Shown here: positions 42,962 to 53,100 of the stretch, in pieces
Position numbering within the stretch: the first letter of the stretch is position 1
Layout: the number at the start of each line of letters is the position of its first letter
From: Hallerella sp963652365
Lineage (GTDB): Bacteria > Fibrobacterota > Fibrobacteria > Fibrobacterales > Fibrobacteraceae
Reading direction: 5' to 3'
Length of the DNA: 64,000 nt
NCBI GenBank assembly: GCA_963652365.1
Contig: CAVJTH010000007.1
Span: 28,731-92,730, forward strand
Made by a program: the position numbers and the translations under genes
The notes under the pieces: model-generated
The model's database searches: none
What the model was told of the DNA's origin: nothing
Seen by the model: the letters and a program-made list of their open reading frames with translations, nothing else

Positions 42962-43534
42962 ATGATGGATTGGATTCTTGCTGTCGGGGCGCTATTTTGG
43001 CTGCCCCTTGTCCTATGGCCGGCTCTCTTTCTCTGGGCGCGCTTCTTTGCCTACCCGATTGCGTTAAAGCGCAAGATCCGTCTGGGAAAAACCTGGTGCT
43101 ATGTCCCCGAGTGGTGGTCCAGAAAGCCGTTTTTCCGGATTTTCGCGTGTGTGGTCCTGGGGCTTCTCTATGCGGCTTCCGCGTTTTCCGTGGCGGCGAC
43201 GCTTTATTGGGGCTTGCGGTTCCCCCCCTATTTGCTGCCGTTTCCGTTCCTTTTAAGTCTCCTCGCCGAGAAGCCTTTCGTGAATTTCGCGATGAATCGC
43301 GTGTATCGGCTAGAAGTCAACGCGTATTTTTGGGAATACAAGCGGCAGGATGCGCTTTACCGCAAGTCCGGACACCCGCTTTCGGAAGACGACCTGGCCG
43401 GGCATTCCGCCTGGGCTTTTCGCAACGCGCTCGTGAAGGCGGATTCCGAAAAGAGGCTTTTCAAGCTGCTGAAGGAAATGGCAAGACAGGAACTCGCCCT
43501 GGAAAAGGAAACTTCCGCCTATGAAAACGCCTAG
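42962..43534 (+). CDS. Hypothetical membrane protein
   Basis: A 190-residue protein with one hydrophobic segment at the N-terminus and two closely spaced ones at about residues 60-105. A cytosolic Lys/Glu-rich tail contains HPLSEDDLAGHSAWAFRNAL. No family was recognised. The next ATG three bases on (42965) is equally possible. Its end overlaps the start of the squalene/phytoene synthase gene by 14 bp, so the two are probably translationally coupled and the protein may act with that enzyme at the membrane. Confidence 0.65.
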   Translation: MMDWILAVGALFWLPLVLWPALFLWARFFAYPIALKRKIRLGKTWCYVPEWWSRKPFFRIFACVVLGLLYAASAFSVAATLYWGLRFPPYLLPFPFLLSLLAEKPFVNFAMNRVYRLEVNAYFWEYKRQDALYRKSGHPLSEDDLAGHSAWAFRNALVKADSEKRLFKLLKEMARQELALEKETSAYENA

Positions 43535-44585
43535 TTCGACGGATATCCAAAGCCGCTTTCTCTATGCGGATAAAATGCTTCTTCTCGTATCGCGCACGTT
43601 CGCGTTGAATATCAATCGTCTTTCGGGAAACCTCCGAAAAACGGTTCTGCTCGCCTACCTCTATTTGCGAATCGCGGATACCGTCGAGGACGATTCCCGG
43701 CTTCCCGTCGAAGAAAAGCTTCGGCTCCTGAAAATGTTCGCGGATATCTTTCGGGACGGTTCCGACGGGGAAAAATCGACCCGGGCCTTTGTTGCCGCCT
43801 TGCCTGAGCATTTTCGTTCGTCGAAAGATCCGAACTACGAACTTTGCGAAAACGCGCTGACCGTCGTTCCGCTGCTTTGGATTTTTGACGCGGATTCCGT
43901 GAAGCCCGTTTGCGAGACCGTCGTCGAAATGTGCGAGGGAATGTCCGCTTCGCTGCAGTCGATGGAGGCCTCCCTGGAAAAGGGCTGGTTCACGCTGGAG
44001 ACGATGCCCGACCTTTCGCGTTACTGCTACTATGTCGCAGGGATCGTGGGCAAGCTCTTGACGAGGCTTTTCGCTGCGAAGAATCCGGCAATCGACGGCG
44101 AAAGGCTTTCGAAAATGAAAACGCTGGACGTGAGCTTTGGCCTTGCGCTCCAGCTGGTGAACATCATCAAGGACGTCCGGGAGGATTCCGAGCGCAAAGT
44201 CTGCTTTGTCCCGGAAACGATCTGTCGCGCTTGCGGGTTCGAAAGTTCCCCGGCGATGTTTGCTCCAGCCGCCAACGGAAAAGCCCGTGCCGCTGTCATG
44301 CGGGAGCTTGTGCGCGAAGCGTGGAAACATCTAGCGGATGCGATCGAATACACGCTGCTCGTTCCGCGAAGAAATCCGCGAATCCGCCTGTTCTGCCTGT
44401 GGCCGCTCTTCATGGCGGCAAAGAATCTTTCGCTGATGGGAGACTGCTCGCACCTTTTCGATGGGGAAAGCAAGGTGAAGATTACGCGGGCGGACGTGAA
44501 GGAAATCATCCGGAAGACGACTCTGCATTTTTACTCGAATTCCTGGATACGGAAGAACTTTGAAATTTTGAGGGACGGAACATGA
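43521..44585 (+). CDS. Squalene/phytoene synthase family enzyme
   Basis: A 354-residue head-to-head prenyl transferase. The two Asp-rich motifs that bind the diphosphate-magnesium complex are YLYLRIADTVEDD (about residues 46-58) and NIIKDVREDSERK (about 213-225). SRTFALNINRL near the N-terminus and KVCFVPET are also typical. The product could be squalene, a hopanoid precursor or phytoene; sequence alone does not decide. It overlaps lspA by 4 bp (ATGA). The nearby RND exporter would fit a polyterpenoid lipid route, but this is only inference. Confidence 0.9.
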   Translation: MKTPSSTDIQSRFLYADKMLLLVSRTFALNINRLSGNLRKTVLLAYLYLRIADTVEDDSRLPVEEKLRLLKMFADIFRDGSDGEKSTRAFVAALPEHFRSSKDPNYELCENALTVVPLLWIFDADSVKPVCETVVEMCEGMSASLQSMEASLEKGWFTLETMPDLSRYCYYVAGIVGKLLTRLFAAKNPAIDGERLSKMKTLDVSFGLALQLVNIIKDVREDSERKVCFVPETICRACGFESSPAMFAPAANGKARAAVMRELVREAWKHLADAIEYTLLVPRRNPRIRLFCLWPLFMAAKNLSLMGDCSHLFDGESKVKITRADVKEIIRKTTLHFYSNSWIRKNFEILRDGT

Positions 44586-45160
44586 AGGAACGTTTTCGCC
44601 TGCTGAAGTCGTGGAAGTTTCACCTGGCCTTTATCTTCGCTTCGATTCTTATCGACCAGGCGACAAAGATCTGGGCGGTCGCCTACCTGAAGCCGACTTT
44701 CGAAAATCCGCTGGGGCGCATCGTGCATGTCGTCGGGGATTTGTTGCAGTTTCGCCTGGCGTACAACACGGGTGCCGCGTTCAGCAGCCGTCCGCAGGAT
44801 ATCTTGCCGTTTCTTCCGCCGACGATATTCTTTCTAATCGTTTCGCTCGTCGCGACCTTTGTGCTTGTCTATTTCTACAGGTCCGTGAAACGGGACGATT
44901 TTCTGGTGCGCTTCGGTATCGCGATGATTCTTTCGGGCGCGATCGGAAACTTTGCGGACAGGATGCGCATCGGCAAGGTCGTGGACTTTATCGATTGCGA
45001 TTTTCCGGATTTCATCATGGAGCGTTGGCCGACTTTCAATTTTGCGGATTGCTGCGTAACGATTGGCGTCGCGCTTGTCCTGTTGTCTCCGCTGGTCTAT
45101 AAGCTTATCCACTATTCACCGACAGGTTCGCATGCAAAAGAAGAATCCCCAACCGTCTAA
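44582..45160 (+). CDS. lspA: Lipoprotein signal peptidase II
   Basis: An inner-membrane aspartyl protease that cleaves lipoprotein signal peptides. The 192 residues have four membrane helices. The family motifs are IDQATKIWAV near residue 22, YNTGAAFS (about 61-68) and GAIGNFADRMRIGKVVDFID (about 120-139), which supplies the two catalytic Asp residues. It overlaps the upstream synthase gene by 4 bp and the downstream RluA gene by 29 bp. The several lipoproteins in this window are its likely substrates. Confidence 0.95.
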   Translation: MKERFRLLKSWKFHLAFIFASILIDQATKIWAVAYLKPTFENPLGRIVHVVGDLLQFRLAYNTGAAFSSRPQDILPFLPPTIFFLIVSLVATFVLVYFYRSVKRDDFLVRFGIAMILSGAIGNFADRMRIGKVVDFIDCDFPDFIMERWPTFNFADCCVTIGVALVLLSPLVYKLIHYSPTGSHAKEESPTV

Positions 45161-46442
45161 TTCCGAGTCGCCGAGCTTTTTCGTGTCCGAAAAGGATGCG
45201 AACGAGCGCCTGGACAGGTTTCTGCAAAAGAAACTTTCGGACTATTCCCGCACGGACATCCAAAAGCTGATTGCGGAAAACCAGGTGACGGTCGCCGGGA
45301 CGCCTGCCAAGAAAAACCTTCGCCTTTCGGAAGGGATGCTCATCCAGGTCGCTTCGCTTCCCCAAAAGGAATCCTCGTCGCTCGAACCGGAAAAGATGGA
45401 TTTGCACATCGTCTATGAAGATGACGACGTCGCCGTGATTTTTAAACCGCGCGGAATCGTGGTGCACCCGGGAAACGGTGTTTCGAAAGGGACGCTCGCT
45501 GCGGGGCTTCTCTATCATTTCAAGGAAAAACTTTCGGCTGTGAACGGTCCGCTCCGGCCTGGAATCGTGCACCGTCTCGACAAGGATACGCCGGGCCTGA
45601 TGATTGTGGCGAAAAACGACAAGGCGCATCGGAATCTCGCGCACCAGCTTGAGACGCGCACGCTTCACCGCAAGTATGAAGCCCTGATCTGGGGGCATCC
45701 GCGCGACCTTTCCGGGGAAATCGAGCTGCCCCTTGGGCGCGATCCGAAATCCCGCATCCGCATGGCTGTCGTGAAGAACGGGAAGTTTGCGCGCACGCGC
45801 TACAAGGCGAAAAGGTTCTTTTCCATTGCGACGCTGATGGAGTATGAACTGGATACGGGACGCACGCACCAGATTCGTGTGCATTCCCGCTACACGGGAC
45901 ATCCGATTGTCGGCGACCCGATTTACGAGGGACGCGAGGCTTCGCTTTCCCGAGTGCCGCCCCTTTACCGCGAAGTCGCAGAAGAGCTTTTGAAGCTTGC
46001 GCCTGCGCAGCTTCTGGAAGCGGTTGAAATCTGCTTCGCCCATCCGCGGACCCGAAAGAAAATGTCTTTCTCCGTTCCGCTCGAAAAGCCGTTTGAAGCT
46101 GCCGTCAAGCTTTTGGAAAGGGAGTGCCCGGAAGCCGCTCCGACATTTGACGAGGATACGAGCTTTAGGAATTTCGCGGAAACCTCGATAGAAAATCCCT
46201 ATCTGGACGAACCGCTGGAAACCGAAGAGGATTACCCTTACGAGGAAGAGCCCGTAAAGGAACGCTTGACGCGGGCGGAACGCTTGTCGGTGAAAAAGGA
46301 GCGGATCAAAAAGCGCAAGGCCATCGAGGCGGAGAAGCGTGAAAAAAAGGCGAAGCGTGAAGCGGAAAAGCGCGGCGAAGTCTATCGGTCGGAAATCGTC
46401 ACCGGGCATGAACCGACTATAGACCCTTCGTATCTGGAATAA
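45132..46442 (+). CDS. RluA-family pseudouridine synthase with charged C-terminal tail
   Basis: A 436-residue enzyme that isomerises uridine to pseudouridine in rRNA or tRNA. An S4 RNA-binding domain (about residues 17-70) has RLDRFLQKKLSDYSRTDIQK. The catalytic domain has the motif HRLDKDTPGLMIVAK with the catalytic Asp, and ELDTGRTHQIRVH plus GHPIVGDPIY. The length of the core matches RluD. The last 90 residues are rich in Glu, Lys and Arg, an extension of unknown role. I chose the ATG at 45132; the frame is open further upstream inside lspA. Confidence 0.92.
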   Translation: MQKKNPQPSNSESPSFFVSEKDANERLDRFLQKKLSDYSRTDIQKLIAENQVTVAGTPAKKNLRLSEGMLIQVASLPQKESSSLEPEKMDLHIVYEDDDVAVIFKPRGIVVHPGNGVSKGTLAAGLLYHFKEKLSAVNGPLRPGIVHRLDKDTPGLMIVAKNDKAHRNLAHQLETRTLHRKYEALIWGHPRDLSGEIELPLGRDPKSRIRMAVVKNGKFARTRYKAKRFFSIATLMEYELDTGRTHQIRVHSRYTGHPIVGDPIYEGREASLSRVPPLYREVAEELLKLAPAQLLEAVEICFAHPRTRKKMSFSVPLEKPFEAAVKLLERECPEAAPTFDEDTSFRNFAETSIENPYLDEPLETEEDYPYEEEPVKERLTRAERLSVKKERIKKRKAIEAEKREKKAKREAEKRGEVYRSEIVTGHEPTIDPSYLE

Positions 46443-46475
46443 CGTTTTATCTTTAACTGAAAAACTGGAGATTTT

Positions 46476-47171
46476 ATGAAAATATTTCCGACTCTTGTTG
46501 GACTTATCGCGGTCTTTTACTTTGCAGCCTGTTCCGATAATGGCTCTAGCGCGGAGGCTTTCAATGCGGCGAAAGTTTGCCCGGAAAGCGGTCGCGGAAC
46601 ATTTGTCGATGAGCGCGATGGGCAGGAATACAGGTACACGACGATCGGCAGCCAGGTTTGGATGGCGCAGAATTTAAACTATGCCGTAACGGAAAAGACA
46701 TTGCTCTATCCTCTAACAGGGGAGCAGGCGGATGTTCGTTTTACCTGTCTTTACCCGGATGATAATTGTATGGAAAAGGGATTAACTTATAAATGGTTGA
46801 CTGCGTACTATGCTTGTCCAGAAGGTTGGCACTTACCCTGTTTTGATGAGTGGAAAAAGATGATAGACATTTTGGGTGGCTATGAAGAAGCTGGTTTTCG
46901 TTTAAAGGCTTCGTCTGGTTGGGCGGTCCTAAATCCTGGTGACGATGCAAATTGGAATGATGAGTGTGGCTTTAGTGCTTTGCCTTCGATAGCAGGAGAA
47001 ATGTATGACGGGCTGTATGCGACTTGGTGGATGTCTGATTATGAACCGGATGATTCGGAACCTATTAAAGTGTGGGCTTTAAATTTTGATGGATACAGAG
47101 ATTTTTATAGACCTAAGTATAATCCTCCATATGATGATAAGTTCTTTTCTGTTCGTTGTATAAAAAATTGA
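46476..47171 (+). CDS. FISUMP-domain lipoprotein, upstream copy
   Basis: A 231-residue lipoprotein with lipobox FAAC (Cys19). The domain is the Fibrobacter major paralogous (FISUMP) domain: GTFVDERDGQEYRYTTIGSQ then VWMAQNLNY, followed by CPEGWHLPCFDEWKKMIDILGG and ending FFSVRCIKN. The function of FISUMP is not established; it is thought to be a surface domain. The first 220 bp is GC-rich like the core genome and the rest is AT-rich. CTGGAG precedes the start. It is followed 10 bp later by the giant gene, suggesting an operon. Confidence 0.88.
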   Translation: MKIFPTLVGLIAVFYFAACSDNGSSAEAFNAAKVCPESGRGTFVDERDGQEYRYTTIGSQVWMAQNLNYAVTEKTLLYPLTGEQADVRFTCLYPDDNCMEKGLTYKWLTAYYACPEGWHLPCFDEWKKMIDILGGYEEAGFRLKASSGWAVLNPGDDANWNDECGFSALPSIAGEMYDGLYATWWMSDYEPDDSEPIKVWALNFDGYRDFYRPKYNPPYDDKFFSVRCIKN

Positions 47172-47181
47172 GAAGTTGATA

Positions 47182-50100
47182 ATGCATAAGGGTGGAATTG
47201 TCGTCTTCATTTTTTTGTGCTTTTTCTTTTCTCATTCTTTTGGAAGCGTTGAATCGTATCGGAACAGCCTTTTTGTTTTTCTTTCGGATAAAGGCGGAAG
47301 TTCGAATCCTTATGTCAAATCTGGAATCTATGATTATGTTTCTACGAGAATTACCGGCGATATAGGAAATCTCTATCCTTATTCCATTGATGTGTCGTCA
47401 CGGAGCGCAAGCGATTTATCGTCAATTTTTTCAAATCATGGATCGAATTCCGTGTTTGCAAAAGCTTTGGAACATTGGTTTGAAAACAGCTCGGATGGTT
47501 TATTGTTGAATTGGAAAAAAAGATGCGGAAATAAGTGTGCACTAACTGACTTGAAAAAAATACGTCCAGATGTTTTACCTCTTCGCTATATTGTCATTTC
47601 GGAGGGAGTTAGTGGCTTGGTTGTTCGTGAATATATCCAAGGAAATAGTTATGCCGGGGATATTTCCAAGGTGCTATTTTTTGATACACCGCATGAGGGA
47701 ACGGGGTTTGCCGATCAGGCTCTTTTTCAAGGTTTGGAAAGTTATTCTCTTAAAAAACCGGATATCAAAAATCTTTCAGCGCTCATACCGTTAGCCCTTT
47801 CCGCTTATGTCTTTGGAGGACTGGATGCTTTGCAGGATGCTGTAATCTCTGTGGTCCAGAGCGTTGTTCTCGGAATGGCTCAGAACGCAGGCAATATTTC
47901 GACAGCTTTTTCGGAGGCTGCTCTGTTTGGTGAATACGCGGAAAATTCCGATGCGCTTTGGTATTTGGCCCAAGACGCTAGCTTTGATGATAAAAAATAT
48001 GCAGATATTATTGCTGAATCAAAGGCCGATGTAAAGGCTAATATCGGCGAAATTCAGTGGTTTAATTCGACCGGAATGAAAACTGGGTTTGGCAGTCCGT
48101 CTTATGGGATTGTGTATTCTTATGGATTTCCAACAGTGGGAAATGGACGGCGAACATATAATGATTTTGGCGAACAGGTAAAGAATCATATCCCGAAGGA
48201 AAAATTAAAACAGGTCTTTGTAGATTCCTTAAAAAATGTTTTATTGAATGCAGGTATTGATGGAAGCGATCTTAGAGAAAGTGTTTCCAACTTGGCGGAC
48301 GAGCTGTTAAAAGGGGACCTTTCTAGCGAAGGAAGAAAAATTGTGGGAGAATTTGTCGAAAAATATCAATCTTTGGGTAATGCCCTAGATGATTCTAAAT
48401 TGTTTGGCTATATTCAAGGTCTTTCGGAATTAAGGTCTTTAAAAATAAATATGGATGACTTGCCGGGTTCGGCTTTGAAAATTCTCAGAGTTTTGGAAAA
48501 ATTTATTCCTGAGGCTTATAAATCGGAGTTATACTCTGTGTTTATCGAAAATTTTTCTCCTGAAGTTGCGGATGTATTGGGAAATGCTGCAAATTGCGCT
48601 GTTTCGAAAGGATTGTCGAGAAATTGTGTCTTGGCTGGACTTTCAGTCAGTGCAAAAAATCTTTCCAATTATGGCCTGAATTTTTTTGATGAAGGAATTT
48701 TTGATGTTCCTGTCTATAGTGCTTATGGTTTAAATGTTTCCTCATTTAAAAACGCATCTGTGTCTCGTGTTGGTTATGATTTGGGCAATTACATCGAAAA
48801 CAACAGCCGTTTAAAGGAGTACAAGGAACTTCTTTCTAATGTGGGGCGACTTGAAACGGTGCGAAATAAACTTGATGTTGGATTGAGAGTCGGTTGTAAT
48901 CTTTTGATGTCGCCTTATGACGAAATTTGCAAAGCCGCTGCTTTTGCCGCCAATGTGGTCTTGATTGCGGATATGTCGGGCAAGACCGCTAAGCTAGCCC
49001 AGAATATAGAAACGCTTAAGGATAATAAGCACTTATCGCTCAGCGCAGCGATAAAAAAAACAGATAGTTTTAGTTATGACGGCTTAGATGGAAAAGTTTC
49101 TTTTGACTATCCTGATTTAGAAAAATTACTCTTCGATTCTCCAAAAATTTCCATGTCATCTATTTCCAAAAAAGGAAATGAAGATAACGCGCTAGATTCA
49201 ATTATACCTTTGATGCTTTTTGGAACTTGTGAATCCGATATTTACGATGTCGCCTCGTTGGAAAATAAGTGCCAAGTAATCGATAACGGGGAAAGAATTT
49301 CTCAGGATTCGCAAAATGTGTCGCTTTATGCGTCTAGTTTTGCGGAAGAAACGGCTGTGTCTGCAGCAGTCGGGGATAAGTTGCTTTCTGTCAAGGATAT
49401 TCGATTTAATGCTGATGTAAAACAATCTACTCCTTTAGAGGTTTTGAATTATTGGAAATGGAAGGCTCCTACGGTTAGAAAACATATTTACGAGTATCGT
49501 TTTGTAGTAGATGACTTGCAGCCGGACAGTCTTCGACAAATCATGTTGGATTTTAATGCGGGTGTTCGGATGGCTTATGAACGCAAAGGAGACGCTTGGG
49601 TAGCGCGCTTGCGTATTGGCGGCGGAGAGTGGAGTAAAGCTGTAGCGGTTTCAAATCCTGTTCGGAGTGATGGACTTTTTGTATTTCGTCCAAAAGAGTT
49701 TTTTGATTTAGATTTTGAGGACGAAGAACATCTGTTGTCCTCGATACAGAAAGAAGGTCCCAATATGGTCAATCTGTATGTGGTGAACAAGTTGGGGATG
49801 ACGGGGACCGCCGAGTTCACCTATCTGTTTGAATCGACGCCTCCTCTGTTGGAACAAGGATGGCCCCGAGCTTTTGCTACATTGTCTAGAATTGATAATC
49901 CGTATATTTACTTTAATAAACAAGATGGGGTTCCTAATTTTAGCGATATGAGTGTTTCCTTGATTTGTTTCGATGCAGGAAATGAATCTGTTGGAAAAGT
50001 CAATGCAAAATACGAATTGATCGATGAGACTCGTGGTACATATAAAATTTCCGCTGATATAGAAAGCTTGTGGTCTTCGGACAGTTTAAGGAGCGGTAAT

Positions 50101-53100
50101 TATATTCTTGAATGGAACGTTGGATTTTTGGATGACCAGGGCAAAAGAACTTCTGCAAAATTGCGAACAATGGTGTACATAGATAGGGATGTTCCCGATA
50201 TTGAACTATCCCTAAAGCAGAAAAATGTTTCTGGAAAGAATATTGCTGACAGTTGGGGTGTAGTGATTAATAATGGACCGGAATCTGATAGAATTCTAAG
50301 GGCTTTGCGCATATTTGTGGAGAAAAGCAATGGAACAACGATTCCTGTGAAAAGTATAGAGGACAACGGCGAGCGAGTCATAAGTTTTGGTTGGCAAAAA
50401 GGAATTCCCAACTTTGAAGGAAAGGCTAAATTAATTGTACAAGCTATTGATTACGCTTATTCATCGGAAGAGTTTGAAAATTTATTGGCGGATTCCATCA
50501 AAGGAAATGAAACTTTATTATGGGATAAAGTAGCAAGAAAAAACGGGAGCGGAAATTATGTTTTTGCTGACGGCTTTAATGGAGTTCTCCTAGAAACGGA
50601 GATTGTAATTGATACGACAGCTCCAATAATTTCTGATAATTCATTGGTCGCTACGGTTTTACATGAAGATCTTCATGGTGATTATCCGGCGTTTATTTTT
50701 CAAGATGATAAAATGCGATTAGGTGTTAATGATACACTAAAGTTTGTTTTTGATATAAAAGAAAATTTGCTCGGTAGGGATAGTACAATTATTTCGGTGC
50801 AGCTGCTGTTTAATGATGAAAATCATGATACTCACAAGGTATATAATCGCAATATTGCGTTGAGCGCTACAAATAAAAGTTTTCGTTTTATTGAACCTGA
50901 GGCAAATCGTCTTCAAGATGGCATTTATGATGTTTTGATTAAATTGACAGATGATGTGGGCAATACTTTTGATACAACTATTTATAAAGGTCTTGTTGTT
51001 GATAGGGTTGCTCCGGTGGTAATTGAGTTGATGAATGGAGATGTTTCTTTTTCAAATGTTTCGGAATTACGCAAAAGCAAGGCTTATGTTTCACAGATTG
51101 CTGACAAGTCGTTTAACAGAACAGACCTTTCCTGCTATGCTAAAGTTTCTGTAGGAGAAAAAAACACGGGATGGTTCTTTGTTGGAAAGGAACAGTCTAG
51201 CAAAAATGGGAATACGAATATTCCTTTTGAGTTTTCCTTACAGGATAAAATTTCCGATTTGCCCAATGGATTGTGGACCGTTCGTTTTGGTTGTTTTGAT
51301 GGTGTAGGCAATTACGGCGAAGTGGTTGATTTTTTTGGAATGGGACGTCGTTATCCACGGATAACTTTTCCAGAAGAGGGGATGGGAGACTATTTTGGAG
51401 AACGAGTTCTAATTGAAGGGACGACACCTAATCCTATAGTAAAAAATAGGGACGACAAGAATGCTTCTTTTAGTATTGAATGGTGTAAGATTGGTTCATC
51501 GGAATGCAGTTCTGAAAATGTTTCTTATTTGACTAAAACCGTTTCTGAACAGCCAAAAGCTTTGGCGATTTGGAATACGAATGGTTTAAAGGGAAGTTAT
51601 GTGATTCGGTTGAAAGTTAAAGGCTGTGATTATAGTGAAGAAAATTGCGACTCGGCTATAACCGAAAGAATAGTGTCTTTTGCCGACGGTATAATTGCGG
51701 CAGAAATTGATAAAGAGGCGTTGCCTAAATTGGTATTGGAGGATTTTCCAAAAGAGCAAGTGCCAGCTTCGGATGCTAGTATTAGGTTGAAGCTTGATGG
51801 TTTCGATACTTCTAAATGGTCTATGAATGTGGATATTGAAGTCCAATCTCAAAAAGACTCTTCTGTATTTGTCCCTGCGAAGAAGGTCTTTTTCGGAACA
51901 GTCATGGCATCACCCTTTAATGGAGAACCGCTTGTTAAGAAAGACGGGCTTTCTGTTTGGCAAACCGGCAAGACTTGGAATGTGTTTTGGAAAGGGAAGG
52001 CAGAATCTTCAGCAGAGGAAATTACACCTCAACTCTCTCTGAAATATCAAAAGGAGACAGTACGCTTTGTGGATTCTGAATCGATTCTTCCCCAAGAAGA
52101 TGTCTCGGTGGCAATGCCTGTAATCGGTGGCGAGAATATTGAAATTCCGGCATATAACGCTTCAAGAAATTGGATAATTGACGACGGTGAAATTCTTATA
52201 CAGTTTGAATCGGATTCTGCGTTTATTGTTGACATTTCCAGTGTCAAGGATGGCAAAAATAAAATTTATTGTGGAAAAAATTCTGTTGTCGCCGGAAATG
52301 CGATAAGCATGTCCAAGGAATCTCCTGTGCTATATGTCAATCCTCGACAATATACATCGAATATTGTCTGGAATGGGCTTACGCAGGAAAATTTATACCC
52401 GGGCGGAAGCGAGGTCCGTTTACATGCTTATGCCTATCGAAAGAATGATAAGACTAAATTGATTTTTTACGAAAGTTCGTGGAACCAGTTGGTGGAAGAT
52501 TTCAGTATAATCATGGATAATCGTGCGATGAAAGAGTTCTATGTAGGTCTCTCTTCTGGTGAAACGAATAGCGAAAATTCATTTGCCTTGTCGAAATTTA
52601 GCTTTGAATTTGGGATAGCGGGACGGCCGGCTTACGTGAGTGCTGAAATTATAGGCCCTAATGGGAAAGTCGTGAGAAAACTAATGGATAATAGTTTCTT
52701 GCTGGCAGGGGTTTCGAAAACGGCTTACTCCGTTAGTTGGGACGGTATGAGTGAAACGGGTTTTGCAATGATGGAAGAAGGCAATTATGAGCTTAAAATT
52801 ACAGCGAAAAGAGGCGATAAAGAAAAAACGCTTTCACATGAATTTGAACTGATTCTTAGCAACAAACTGATTCCTGCTCCGACTGAAGTGGTAAGGGAGG
52901 GGGAATACCCCGCGGCACTGATGGCTGATGAAGCTGTCTTGGATGAAATGGGATATTTGCGCTATTATGGGAATCCCGATTACTTGTTGGAAGCAGATGT
53001 AACTGCAGTGACGCTTCCTTCCTCTCAGCGAGAAATTGAATACCATTGGACAATGGATGGTGTGCAGCATCCGGTATTTTTTGAGAAAAATCGATATAGT

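Noticed and set aside
45104..45114. TTATCCACT near the end of lspA, resembling a DnaA box
   Set aside because: A single near-match inside coding sequence; expected by chance.
51351..51370. TTATCCACGGATAA, similar to a DnaA box pair
   Set aside because: It is inside the giant gene with no cluster of boxes or AT-rich unwinding region nearby.
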